Source: Malus domestica (lineage: Eukaryota; Streptophyta; Magnoliopsida; Rosales; Rosaceae). Taken from it: a stretch of DNA of 64,000 nucleotides. Where the stretch lies: NCBI RefSeq assembly GCF_042453785.1, contig NC_091664.1, positions 29,870,501 to 29,934,500 on the forward strand, given 5' to 3'. The notes below the pieces were generated by a model. It had not been told where the DNA came from. It was given only the letters and a program-made list of their open reading frames with translations, and searched no databases. The translations under genes and the position numbers were made by a program. Positions 1-11,700 of the stretch are shown here, one piece after another. How positions within the stretch are numbered: the stretch's first letter is position 1; every line of letters begins with the position of its first letter.

Positions 1-766
1 GTAATAAAATGTTTTGAACAAACGATAATATTTACATTAAAGAAATGAGGGATTGAACGACACGAGTATAAAAACGTGATAAAATGTTAAAACCCACTTA
101 GCAGCTTCATAATTTGAAATACTTACTCATTTTATTATCATTTTAAAAAAAAAATTTATTCGACTTGGAATTACTTATTATCATAGATTCAATTTCTCGA
201 CATGTTAAATAGAATGAATTAAAATAATGCTCATGAGAAGAAGAATGATCTTTTGCATCTAAAGAGTAAGATTCATCTTTAGAGTAATGCTAAGGAAACT
301 AAATTTGTTGATTAAATTTGCAAACTAAATGATGTGCCACCAATAAGAAATGAGTACGTTTATCAAAGTTTAAGTAATACTTCAATCATCAACTTCCATA
401 TCATTTAATTTACAAAATTTAATCTACAAATTTAGTCTTTCTAGTATTACTCTTATCTTTATTAGTCGAGCCTATCGAATATTGGTTAATTTTTAAAATA
501 ATTTTCACCATTTAATTTTAATATTTACCGTTCGGTTTTCAGACCATCAACCATCCATGTGCAAATCTCTGGTCAATATTAATATTCGAAGGTCCCACCT
601 TTCCCCTTTTTTTTTTTTTTTTTCTTTTGGCTGGAGCCGCCTTCCCCCTTCGATTTCGTGTTATCCGATCTTCCACACCCCGAAACACACAAAATTCAAC
701 AAAATCTCCAAAACCTTCAAGAACCCAGGAACCAAAAATCAGGTTAATAAGTTACCATAAAAATTC
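1..766. other. Upstream intergenic region of the Tha4 gene
   Basis: AT-rich DNA with no credible coding region. It holds one MITE (281-452, listed separately) and a run of T residues near 607-623 that opens a pyrimidine-rich stretch about 150 bases before the Tha4 start codon, probably leader or promoter. No clear TATA box could be assigned. Confidence 0.6.
281..452. mobile_element. MITE with long terminal inverted repeats, hAT-like
   Basis: The first about 55 bases (beginning AGAGTAATGCTAAG) are an imperfect inverted copy of the last about 55. The flanks are TCATCTTT (273-280) and TTATCTTT (453-460), an 8-base duplication with one mismatch. An 8-bp target-site duplication is typical of hAT elements. 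There is no coding capacity, so it is a non-autonomous element. Confidence 0.7.
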
Positions 767-3439
767 ATGGAGATTTCATCTTTTACTCTGTCCACTCCAA
801 GATCCCCACTTTTTCTCCCTTCCCAATCATCCCAATCCACCTTCTTGACCAGCAATGGCACCACCTCTTTGTCCTTCAGCAAAAGCACTGTAAATGGCAG
901 TGCTTTGGTTCTGAGCAGAAGCAGAACAAGGACTAAGAGAGCCGAGAAGGGTATGACGTGTACCGCTCTGTTTGGTCTTGGGATGCCGGAGCTTGTGGTT
1001 ATAGCTGGTGTGGCGGCTCTGGTTTTTGGACCCAAGAAGTTGCCTGAAGTGGGGAAGAGTATTGGGAAGACTGTCAAGAGCTTCCAGCAGGTTGGTTTCT
1101 TTTTTTCCAGATCTGTTTGGTTGTCGAGAAAATTTATGAACTTTGTTGCCCATTTAATGATTGTTGTTGTTGTTGTTTGTGTGTGTGGAAATTGGAAGAA
1201 AATTGAGATTTATAGTTTGCTGAGCTAAATAGGGTTTTTTTCTTGAGAAAGTTTATGCAATTTCTGGAATTTTTGTTGCAGTAGCTTTAGTTTCGACGAA
1301 AAGGAGGGAAAAAAGAAAGACAATTTAGGGTACTCATGTTTGCGGATATTGTGTTGAAATGGGAGGATAAATGTAAAATTAGAAAGAACGAAATGCCATG
1401 CCATGCTTGTACTACCGTGCTGAACTCCAATCGAAGAACATGCTTGTTAGTGGCGATAATCAATGGTAGAAAACACTATGTGTAAGAAGGGGAAGAAAAG
1501 TTAAGGTCCTGTTAAAATGGAGTAAATCAAGTGGGATAGCTGTATTGGTGCTTAGTTAAGTAAATGCAACTCTTGGAATGGTGATTAGAATTCTAGTATT
1601 CCATTTACTTCCCTTTTCGGCGTTGTGTTGTTATGAATGGGGCAACTCGTGAAATGTTTTAGATTGTTGACTATTGTGGAGTTGTAGACATGTAGTTTAG
1701 TTGTTTCTGCCTTGTGTATGACTTTTGGTTAAAGTAATTGTACAGTTGTTGGTGCCTCCACATTGTGGAAAGAAACTACGGTAATCTCTAAGTTATAGTA
1801 GATTTCACAGTGATTTTTAATGTGAACGTATTTGTTTTCATCTAAGGTAGTTTTCCTTTCGGTATTAATGGCAACGATTTCAAAGTTATAACATGGTTCA
1901 AAATGATGGTGATTGGAAGGAAAATAAATACAATGGAACCCCTTACTGTTCTTTTTGAATAACAAACGATAACAAAACAATAACAAAGCCTTATCCAACT
2001 ATGTGGGGTAGGCTATATGAATCCTAGAAAACGCCATCGCTTGGTTTTGTGCCAAGTCTTCCGTTAGCTCTAGGTGCTTCATGTTTTTCTTAAAGTCTCT
2101 TTCCAAGTCTTCCTAGATCTTCCTCTACCCCTTTTGCTCTAAGGCTCTAGCTCATAATCGTATTTTCTAACCGGAGCATCTATAGGTCTTTGGTTCATAT
2201 GTCCAAACCACCTTAACCGATTCTCTCTCATCTTATCTTCAGTTGCGCCCACTCCTACTTTACCTCATATATCCTCATTCTTAATATTGTCCTTTCTCTT
2301 GTGCGACATCCAACGAAGCATTCTCATCTCCCCTACACTTTGCACGTGTTGAATAATAAACAATATGCGTGTAAAATGCAATTCCTATGCATTCTCCCCA
2401 TTTTTGCTCTCTGTTGAGTGAACAATGTGAATTGCAAAAATTTGAGTGATGAAAATGAGGGGCTCTAAATGTAAATAATTATTACATCTCTAGGGGATTT
2501 ATAGGTCTTGGGGAAGGGGAGAAGGGAAAATGTGTCATATGGAAGTTAACATATATGGACGATCAAATTTAGTTTTTGGTTTAGTCATATGGAACCTTTA
2601 ATGTTTGTTATGTTTATGTATTTTATTTTGGAGTGTATGATGTGGGGATCGGGAGAACGGGAGAAGGATCAAATGATTATGAGCAGATGGATGCATATAG
2701 ATATCAAATTCAAAGAGTTGATACTCGGTCAGAAGTGTGTAATTCATTGGTGATCAGTGATCACCAAGCATAAAGTTTTCTTGTTAGATTTTTATTTACA
2801 TGTTACTTAAAAAAGGTGGGAATAGAAGTATATTCTCCTACAACTTGTGTTAAAAGAAGAAGGATGGCAATTGACGGTTTTGGCTCATTTGGTTGTTAAT
2901 CAGTACAATATCTAAAAATAATGATCTAATTATTACAGATCCAAATAAATTCCGCATGTCAATTTCCGAGGAATACTGAGCGGTAGGCACCTTACGAAAA
3001 AGTTTCGTTCATATTATAGTCTATTAAGCACTCATAAATGGGGAGTAAGAGAAGAAACAGGGATGCATAATTTATTCATCTGACCCTTAAAATTGGTTAG
3101 GATGTGATTTCTTTGTGTATGTGGTAGCACGCGATCGAAGACTAATTTAAATGTTGCTGCTTTCTTCAGTGAGCTTTATTAAGCGAATAGTGTAATCACT
3201 AGAAACTTTGAACCGAGTGATTTTATAACTTCTAATTATCTCGTTTTCTCCGGCTTCCTTTCTGTGTTTCTCATAATTCATAAAGAGTGTATTTGAATCC
3301 TCTGTAAATCTTGCAGGCAGCAAAGGAGTTCGAGACAGAGCTTAAAAAAGAACCTGAGGGCCTCACAGAGACACCTACAGCGGCCAGTGAAGAAGAAAAA
3401 CAAGATGCCAAGGTCGCAAGTTCACAGGAAAACGCATGA
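767..3439 (+). CDS. THA4: Sec-independent (Tat) translocase subunit, Tha4/TatA-like, chloroplastic
   Basis: Two exons, 767-1090 and 3317-3439, give 148 residues. The intron is GT-AG, phase 0, 2,226 bases. Tha4 assembles with cpTatC-Hcf106 in the thylakoid membrane to move folded, twin-arginine proteins into the lumen. Residues 1 to about 63 are a Ser/Thr/Arg-rich plastid transit peptide. The single membrane helix follows at about 74-88 with the conserved transmembrane glutamate (E75, in [19 protein letters not shown]). The hinge [10 protein letters not shown] (87-96) and an amphipathic helix ([20 protein letters not shown]) come next, then an acidic, disordered tail ending SSQENA. The exon junction falls inside the amphipathic helix. 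Length and layout match plant Tha4. The start is the only ATG that precedes the transit peptide in frame. The intron carries a LINE fragment (1979-2351). Confidence 0.95.
1979..2351 (-). mobile_element. RTE-type LINE 3' fragment inside Tha4 intron
   Basis: On the minus strand this stretch matches, at roughly 75-80 percent by eye, the 3' end of the LINE at 45076-45682 and 50148-51251. Shared landmarks include GGCTATATGAATCCTAG and CTTCCTCTACCCCTT. The RT-C-terminal reading frame is broken by substitutions and small indels. A degenerate AAC/AACAAA tail (1964-1985) stands where the better-preserved copy has (CAA)n. It is a 5'-truncated, older copy lying antisense to its host gene and should be removed by splicing. 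Confidence 0.8.
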
Positions 3440-4349
3440 GATTGTAGTGATATCTCAGTCGATACATTCTCCATTTTTTGTTATGCTGTAAGTTTCGAAC
3501 AAAAATAACGCAGATCAATATTCTCGTTCTTTATTAATCTACTCGTTGTGTTCTCAGAACATGTTAAGTTAGATCACCTGTATATCTTTTCTTTTCATTT
3601 CATTGCAAGGGCCTTGTAGCTCAGTTGATTAAGCGAAGCGCATTTAAGTTAGATCGCCTTAGTTGCTTGTATCAGAAAACTCCTTTCTTTAGTCAAGGGA
3701 TAGCTTTGCACTTTGCCCTCTCTCTTCAACTCACTGCCTTCTCAAAAATTGGACCAAATTATGTTCCCCTTCTAATGCGTTGCTGTTGCCTGCCATGCTC
3801 ATAAGGAGGAGAAAATTGTATGTCCGGCTTCTCGTATATGGCAGCACTCGCAAGTGGTGGGCTTGGGGATAGGACCCATATGCAGAGGGGAACGGCCCGT
3901 CACTTTTGAGAATTTTCCGCCATATACAAGGAGCAAGGTATAAGATTTTTCACATTAGGAGGGGGGAGAATAGACCCCAAGAAAGAAGAACCTTTTGCTT
4001 TGGAATGAAAAGGAGGAGCTTCTCAATTAGGGTTTTGCTTTCCTTAAAGTAGGGTTCAAGGTGTCTTATGGCGTACGCAACCCTAAACCATTTTCGCAGA
4101 TAATGGAATAGTGGTCCAAATAGTCGCCCTTAGGCCATGACATCCATCCCAACTCAATAAAGATTTAGTAATTATATACTCACTTTTGAGTAAACAAGAT
4201 TATTTCTAGTTAAATGATATAATTATACCATTATAAAGGCTCTTTCTTATCGGGATGTTAGGGCCTTGCGTGTAAACCGAGTATTTAATTTTGGAGCAAA
4301 AGAATGACAAACAATGAGATATAGAGGAGTACAAAGTCTTTATCTAAAG
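3440..4349. other. Intergenic region after Tha4
   Basis: 3' UTR and downstream DNA of Tha4. A piece near 3608-3635 resembles the D-arm half of a tRNA but has no matching T-arm. The motif TATATGGC near 3836-3842 recurs inverted (GCCATATA) near 3919-3927. No ORF of interest was seen. Confidence 0.5.
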
Positions 4350-4712
4350 AGATTTCCATTTTTTTGTAAGAATGAGGACTAATTGTGAGGCTCACGTCAC
4401 ATCGAATTTTAACTATCTGAAACATTTATGTTTTAGTCTCCATTCATAGGTCATCTTTACAAAAAAAAAAAATCAATTCAATCTGAAATCATTTACCCAT
4501 TTGATTATCATGGTGAAATTTCAATGTTTCTTAGAACATAGTATTCGTCAATTTCTTTGAATTTAATTAGATGCCTCAAACATTCTCTATTTGGCTCATA
4601 TTTTGCAAAGATGATCTATAAAGTGCAACTTGAAAAATAGAGAATTTAGATTGTCAAAGTTTGATGTGAAATAGGCCCCACTACTAGTCGCCATTAAAAA
4701 AATGGAAATCCC
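4350..4712. mobile_element. MITE family copy 1 (second copy at 52350-52690)
   Basis: The ends are inverted copies of each other: GATTTCCATTTTTTT at the left, its complement at the right, each followed inward by a CTAGTTGTGGGRTC-like stretch and CATCGAATTTTAA. The whole unit aligns with 52350-52690 along most of its length, including TATTTTGCAARGATGATCTAT. Its right end abuts the Mutator-like MITE at 4722. Confidence 0.65.
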
Positions 4713-4954
4713 TTAAAATAAGAGAGAGGATCCTTGTCAGATCCTCTTTGTGAGGATCTCAGGAATCCTTCAACCACATATATTCATCATGCATCGTGCG
4801 GTCAATTTTGATCAGGTACTGTTTATATTCAATTTTAAATAAAAAAAATTTACAATGATTTATGACCGCACGATGTACGATGAACGGATGTGATTTAAGA
4901 ATTCTCGATATCCTCACAAAGAGGATCCGGCGAGGATCCTCTCTCTTAAAATAA
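4713..4954. mobile_element. Mutator-like MITE with perfect 9-bp target-site duplication
   Basis: The element proper is 4722-4945 (224 bases). Its two ends form about 85-base terminal inverted repeats starting GAGAGAGGATCC and reading inward through GATCCTCTTTGTGAGGAT and TCGTGCGGTCA. It is flanked by identical TTAAAATAA copies at 4713-4721 and 4946-4954. Long inverted repeats plus a 9-bp duplication are the hallmark of Mutator-superfamily MITEs. It has no coding capacity. Confidence 0.85.
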
Positions 4955-5080
4955 AGGCTCCTTATAAGGGTATATAATGAATACATAATTGATACAATGT
5001 CATCTACGTATCTAAATTTGGCTACAATAAAGCGGGATACCAACTACAAAGTTGGTCCTATCATACAAAACTTGATATTT

Positions 5081-5225
5081 TAACAGGGGGTATGCTATCC
5101 ACACACCCCAAATTATTTCTCATACACCCCTTGTTAATTTTTGTCTGTTGATCTTCTTCAATTCATCCAATCCAACGATCGAAAATTAGAAGGGTGTGTG
5201 AGAAGTAAAATGGGATCCCTTTAAC
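5081..5225. mobile_element. Short palindromic MITE, copy A
   Basis: An approximately 137-base element (5085-5221) begins AGGGGGTATGCTATCCACAC and ends with the inverted equivalent, GTGTGTGAGAAGTAAAATGGGATCCCT. It is related to 41051-41200. TAAC flanks both ends (5081-5084, 5222-5225), too short to fix the superfamily. Confidence 0.6.
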
Positions 5226-5895
5226 AGACGCGTGATCTCTGTTCCTTGTTTGTTCTCCCACATTTTTCAGCTTTATATAATTTTATATGATATACTTTTT
5301 TTTCTCTGATTGCTTCAAAGGCTTTAATCATATATCAAAAGTAAATCTAAAAAGAGGTAATGATGCACTAATGATAGGTATAGCTTGTCTTTTTGGGATA
5401 CCACACTATTTTGGCTTACATATAGGCGATTAGGCCCCTTATCAAGGCTAAAAGCCTCACAGAAAGATTTTTCTATGTCACCACGCTTATATCATTACGT
5501 GAGTATTTTTACTTATTGCTTGAGAAAATTTTAACATATAATTTGTTGCATCTCCACTTACTAGTATATTTTTTATCCGCCTGACTAATGAAAATATATT
5601 CTAATTGGGGGTATACTTATGGTTACACCACAAAATCTTCACATTACTCGAGTCTCGTTCATCTTCTATATGTAAACAGGCCATCAATGAGCTCAACACT
5701 TACATAGTGATGTACCTTGGTGATACGCAATAATTTTTTCCGTGAAAACCCTCTATCTTGGTTTGATTAGGCTCTTTAAAACTTAAGTTTGCTTATGATG
5801 TATCTTTGGTAACACCACAAAAGTTTCTCCTTAGAGCCTCATGTTAACAAGAATATTATACCCTATCACCAACGGTCTTTCCTCACGACTCTCAA
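5226..5895. other. AT-rich intergenic DNA
   Basis: No gene, RNA or repeat boundary could be supported. Every reading frame is interrupted often, and no promoter-like architecture was recognised. Confidence 0.5.
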
Positions 5896-6126
5896 TCTTC
5901 ATTGGGGAGTGCTAGCAATCTTTGCACTAACCTTTGCATTTGAACATTTTCACTTCTTCACATGACACATGTCATTTTGGTACGCTAAAGATCTTCAAAT
6001 GACACGTTCATTTTCTTACGCTAAAGATCTTGTTTTCTAAGTAAAATGACATATGTCATGTGTAGAATTGAAATTGTTCAAATGTAAAGATTAGCGCAAA
6101 TATTACTAGCATTTCTCTTCTTCATT
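5896..6126. mobile_element. hAT-like MITE with perfect 8-bp target-site duplication
   Basis: The element is 5904-6118 (215 bases), with about 80-base imperfect terminal inverted repeats. Left end GGGGAGTGCTAGCAATCTTT; right end, complemented, AGAGAAATGCTAGTAATATT. Both continue into CATTTGAACA and ACATGACAYATGTCATTTT. TCTTCATT is duplicated at 5896-5903 and 6119-6126. It contains two near-identical ACGCTAAAGATCTT internal repeats. Confidence 0.85.
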
Positions 6127-6661
6127 TAGGTCTTGCCATCTTAATCTTGCAACCAAATCAAGTGGCAGAATGAGACACTGACGTGAGAAAATATCTCTGA
6201 TTGCACTCAAGATTTCTCTCTCCTCTATCTTATTTAGTGTATTTTAAAGTTTAGGATTACATATGATAGGTGTATTGTGGTGTATCTTATAGGTGTATCA
6301 TAAAAAAGTAACCCCACTACATAAAGAGCACCGACCCTTAAAAGGGAAAAGAATTAAAAACTAGAAAGATAACAACCTTTGTGAATTCAAATTGTTTGAG
6401 ATGCAAATGGACAACGTTTGTCACTAGTCAGCTAGGCCCGAGACCCCTACCAGCCCTAGTCAATTTTTTGTTTGGGCTGCTAACATCAAACCCAAGTTTA
6501 TCACACATTTTTCCTATTAAAAAAATTAAACAAATAAACTACCAATCGAGAAAGTTCAGAACGATCATTTTTGAGGTGTCAATAACAATTTTTTTTTTTA
6601 TAGAAATGTTGAAAACGGTCGCATTCTCCACATAAAAGGATGAATTTAGAAAGAAAGAAAG

Positions 6662-6881
6662 AAAAAAAGATTATCCTAAACCAACACGAGGTGGCTCAAT
6701 GGTTGGGACGAATTCCAAGCCTGTATTTCACATGACACATTATGAGTTCAATTTTTGGAACTTGTGAATCACACGATGGTGCCCAGAGGAGGCTGAAATG
6801 TTTTTGTTAGTCCTTCCAATCCACGAAAATGTGGATTGTCATGACAAAGTCACCAGCTGGTCCTTAAAAAAAAAGATTATC
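6662..6881 (+). mobile_element. tRNA-derived SINE
   Basis: The body is about 6676-6865. It has an A-box-like GTGGCTCAATGGTTGGGACG near its 5' end and a B-box-like GAGTTCAATTTTTGG about 55 bases later, the RNA polymerase III promoter layout of plant SINEs. It ends in an A run. AAAAGATTATC occurs just before the body and again after the A run, consistent with a target-site duplication. Confidence 0.65.
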
Positions 6882-6930
6882 AAGTTATAGACTAATATCA
6901 TTATTTAAGAAAGCAGAACAAAGAGGACCG

Positions 6931-7142
6931 AAAGTAAGGAAAGGGATCCCCGGATCCCTTCCACCAAATCCACCAAATCAGGGGATCCGGGGCCTTGAAA
7001 TTTGATCCAACGGCTAATGTTATTATAACCTTTAAAGGGGGCCCATGTTTTTACCGTTTGATCAATTTTCAAGGGTCCGGATCCCCTGATTTGGTGGATT
7101 TGGTGGAAGGGATCAACTCCGAATCCCTTTCCCAAAAGTAAG
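6931..7142. mobile_element. Mutator-like MITE with 8-9 bp target-site duplication
   Basis: The element is about 6939-7134. The arms share CCCTTCCACCAAATCCACC and AATCAGGGGATCCGG in inverted orientation, giving terminal repeats of at least 80 bases. AAAGTAAG flanks both ends (6931-6938, 7135-7142); the extended 9-mer has one mismatch. GC content is higher than in the surroundings. Confidence 0.75.
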
Positions 7143-8156
7143 ATGTATGAACCAATAATAGAAACTTAATTACGTGAAGTAAACATAATACATGATTTTC
7201 AGGTTGTAAAATTTGATGGTAACACTCTCTGGTTTTAAAAAGTTGGAACTGATTTTTCTATGGATTGGACGGCTATGATCATCCATGAGAGTATCTTTAA
7301 TTATGCACCCTAATTATGTATTTCCCATTTTGGTTAGGGTATGCGAGAAATATGTCTAAATCATGTAACGAGAAACTCTAACCTAATTTACAAGCTTAAA
7401 TTGGGAGAAGCATCACGAATCGTAACTACATCGTTACATAATTCACCGCATTTTCAAGAAGAACTCGTAGAGCACTAAGCAGATTTTGAGTAAATTCAGT
7501 CTCTAGTGATCCAACTGCACATAATAGCAAATATGAACCCTAATCAGATATTCTTCAAACTAGAAGTAGAAATAAAGTCGGAAAAAAAAGAGAAATTTTG
7601 AATAGGAGGTTTTTTGAGAAGAATTAAAATAATTCATATCAAGTCATCGTAAAAATAGGGATGTCGATAATGAAAAAAGTTGAGGTTTCATCGTAAGTTA
7701 ATTGATAATATATGATACATGCAATGTCTCTTCTCTCATTAGTGTAGAATTCATTATCAACACGTCTCCTCACGTATGACTTATTTTCAAGTCTAACACG
7801 TGGACAACACAACTCAAATGACGTGAAGCATGTGTGACCATTGGACTATACATGTGAGACAATTTTGCTCTGCGATCATAAAAGAAGTTGAAATTCTACC
7901 ATAAGACTAATTTGCAATATAAAAAGTAACCTAACTACTTATAAACATATATAAAATCTATTTTCTCATGAATATAAGATTAATTTTCAACCGATAACAC
8001 CACCTAGTTCAAATGTCTGCTTATATATCTTTCAATTGTCAAAAAAGAAAGAGAAAAAATTGCATTGTTTCTTTGTTGTTTCTTGAAGAAAAACATCTTG
8101 TCCAGTCAACGCGTAGGACTAGGAACTGTAGTCTCACGAAGACCGCAAAGTTTGCT
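7143..8156. other. Upstream region of the UNE12-like gene
   Basis: AT-rich intergenic DNA without a supportable gene. The part from about 8000 onward is probably the promoter and start of the leader of the following bHLH gene. Confidence 0.5.
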
Positions 8157-8328
8157 TCTCTCTCCTCCTCTTCTTCTTTCTCTCTCTCTCTCTCTCTAGA
8201 AGTCGGAAACCATAAATCACACGCACACACAAACCCAAAATTCCCAGACCCAAGTCAGAGTGTTCAGAGCCAAAAAGCAAAGAAAATCAGAAAACCAAAA
8301 AGAGAAGGATTTTCAGAAGAGCTCCTTT

Positions 8329-8375
<47 letters not shown>

Positions 8376-8711
8376 AAGACCAACCAGAAAACTCTACCAA
8401 AACCCATCACTCTGGAATTCTGGAAAAACCAGCTCGAAATCCCCGAATACCATTTCCCGGGTATCGGGTCTGACACCCACTTCACCAACACAAAACCCGA
8501 CTTCTCAAATTCCCTCCCACTTCTCGATACACAGTCACTCTGTTTCTCTCTCTCTCTCTCTCTCTCTCTAAAAAGAGCATCAAGAACCCAGCTTTAATTC
8601 TTTACTCACCAAACCTTTCATTTTTCTTACTGTAAATTGCAAAACCCATCTGAGCAGTTGCAGAAAAAAGTTAGTAACTGGTGGAGTTTTGTCAGTACAA
8701 GTAAAAGAAAT
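8157..8711 (+). repeat. CT-microsatellite-rich 5' leader of the UNE12-like gene
   Basis: Three pure CT tracts (about 8177-8198, 8334-8371 and 8546-8570) lie in a pyrimidine-rich stretch ending at the bHLH start codon. Such (CT)n/(GA)n tracts are frequent in plant promoters and 5' UTRs and can bind BASIC PENTACYSTEINE proteins. The long open frames across this tract come from repeat composition and are not coding. Confidence 0.75.
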
Positions 8712-11700
8712 ATGGCGGGAAATCCCCAAGAAGGACTTGGAGACGATTTCTTTGAGCAGATCTTAGCTGTGCCGCCGTCGTATAGTGCCGGTGGTGGTGG
8801 TGAGTCAGCTGGTGGTGGGTACGGAGGAGATGTGGGGTCCATGCCCATGGTGCTGCAGCTGGGTTCTGCTGGGTCTTCGGGTGGTGGTACTGGGTACAGA
8901 GGAGGAGGAGTTGGGATGGGGCTGGGTATTCCGTTGGGTTTGAACTTGGAGCAGGGTGGTTTTCTTCGGCAAGACAACAGGTTCAGAGATGAAGCCAACA
9001 ATAATAACAACACAAACAGTTCCAATGTTTCTGCTTCAATTAATGTAAATCTCTCTCACTCCACTTTAATCTTAATTTTGTTTTAAGATTGTGATGTCAA
9101 AATTGTCGGAAGTTAGGTCAGTTGGTTAGAGCAGTAGCACTGAGTTTGAATCCCCTAGAGTAGTCTTACAATATTGTATCAGGCTAGTTGGTCAGAACAG
9201 TTGCACCTGAGTTCGAATTTCCTTCTAAGTAATTTCTTTTCTTTGCAATGGATGTGAGAGTTGAGAACTAGTGAAGTGTAGATGCTAGCTGGGTTAGGGT
9301 ATTCTTGTAAAATGAAGAGTTTGTAAGGTTAATTCGGTAAATGAATCTTGTTATTTGTTGTCAGGAGAGTGACATATTGATCGAGCTGAACTGGTTTAAC
9401 TTACGTTTGCAAATCTTGATGGTTTAGTATTTGTTTGGTGTAGCAGGGAAGAGATTCTGTGCATATGTCAAGTTTGTTTCCAGCATTTGGACATTTGCAA
9501 AATCACTCGTCACTCCGTCCAACGCCACCACCTCCACAACCTCCTCACCAGGTACGTCCAACACTAACATTTCATAGTGACCAAGTTGCCCTCGCTATTT
9601 CAAAGATGCTCTCTTTATTGAGAGACTTCTCTACATTCGGTGCGCCACCGTGACAATTCCAAACCAATAACGCGATGTTAGGTCATTGCGTTATTCGTTC
9701 AGAATGCAACAGTGACCTACCGGGAGTAGGTAAAGTCCTTTTGTTATGTTCCCCAAGGCCAAATAGTAAGATTGTCATAACTAGTTGAACTTGAAATGTG
9801 TTATTCATCGTCATGTGACATTCCAATTCAATAATTCAATGTTATCTGGCGAGAAACTTCACATGGTATTTTAGTATTAGATCATTGTACCACGGTAGCT
9901 GTGAACCCGTTTATGTAAATATTGCTCCTTTAGAGGATGAGGGGTACCGTTGATAATATTGTTGTAATCAAGGGCTTTGTTTCAGGCACATTAGTAGTAG
10001 GTAATGATGTGTACTGCACGTGCTTGAGGGAGAGTGGAGAGAATTGTTTAGTAGGACGTGTCCGACAGACAGAAGGCTCCATGGGGTTGTTCGAACGTGT
10101 AGATGAGTTCTGCCATTCGAGGGAAGAAATTTTTTAATGTGATGGGAACACGAAGCAGTACATTAGCTGTTATAATACAAATGGTTGGAAACTGAAGAAA
10201 AAAAATCTCCAACCATTTGTATTATGACACTTGGTATACTGACCTATGTTACCAACTTACCGTTACATTGAAAAATCTCTCATCCGAATGACATTTTGGT
10301 CCTTTCGAGTTTCTCCAATTGCAATCTTTGTGGCTTTCTCGGTGGCCACGCGCCTCTTGGTGTGTGGGAACATGCGCTCCTGTTCTTCACACGGGGTTGG
10401 CTCCCGCTAGTTTGACTTTGTCAAAATGTTGACTTCTGGTGACTAGGGTTGATTCGGACTTGTACATATTTTGCTGCATAATTTGGGGAGTTTGTTTAAT
10501 TTTTTCAATTAGTTTGACATGTCCTAGGTTATTTTCGTTTTTGGATGTTTCAGTGATGACTTTTAGATTTGTCTAAAAAGTTAGTCAATTTGGCATGAAT
10601 TGTTCATGCCTAAAGAAGTTCAAATAGTATATTGAAAATTATTCAAGATGTGAATTTTAAACAGTACATCGAAGACCTGTTCAACTATGAAAAGTTGAAT
10701 GATTATTTTCTTTTTTGACATTAAGAACATATCTTGACTTGTTCAACTAAAAATTCAGTCATCCTCACCCACAAGCTGTTGCCAAGGATTTACGCAATGA
10801 GATGCCAAAACTTAGTTTCGTCGTGTAATTTAATGGACAATGTTTTCGTGTTTATCTCTCTTACTTGTAAAGCATATGATAGGGACGTTGAATAAGGATG
10901 TGAAATGACTTGTAAGATGGTGTTCTAAGTTGGTGTTCCACTATGGACTGTCGGGATTAATCTGATGGACTTCCATCAAATTAATCCCAAGAGTCCATAG
11001 TTTCAATTGTCCAGCTGAATTTTGACATATCTGTACGCACATCAGATGATTAAGTATGCATTAGTTCAAACGTAACACATGTTGATAATTTATGGATTGA
11101 CTTAATTTTATTAATCTTTGTGCCGCAGTTTCATAGCCAACCACCACCAGGGCTGTCTAATGCTGTCCATCACCCTCCTTCCATCCGCCCAAGGGTTCGA
11201 GCAAGGCGAGGCCAAGCAACAGATCCCCACAGTATTGCTGAACGGGTAAGCTAAAATTCTTCTTTGTTGGAATGTTAGCATTAAGTTCATTCTCATTGAA
11301 GACGTCCAAGTCGCTTCTGCTTAACATGTAACATATAATTCAAGAAGTCAATCCAGCATGTATCTAGCCTATGCAATTTTGTTGAGACTGAAAAAGTCGT
11401 CTGCTATTCATTAGCGTCGAGGACTACACTAGTTTTATAATAACAAAGATCCCTTTTCCGAAAACACTTAAAAATTCATCCTGGCATCCAATCCGATGCC
11501 CTGCTTATACAGTTCTATAGGTAATAATATACATATACGTATTTATCTTCTTGGTATAGTTACGCCGGGAAAGAATTGCAGAGAGAATGAAGGCTTTGCA
11601 GGAATTGGTACCCAGTTGTAACAAGGTTAGTGCCTTAAAGCGAGTTTTAGTACCTTTTGCTGGATGAATTGCATTTCTTCTTGTTTCATCGTGTCGAATT

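Noticed and set aside
3606..3670. Possible tRNA (TAGCTCAGTTGATTAAGCG)
   Set aside because: Only a D-arm-like half is present. No anticodon arm, T-arm or acceptor pairing follows.
8013..8597. 194-codon open frame across the CT-rich leader
   Set aside because: Product is Ser/Leu repeat from CT tracts, lies in the UNE12 leader, and resembles no protein.
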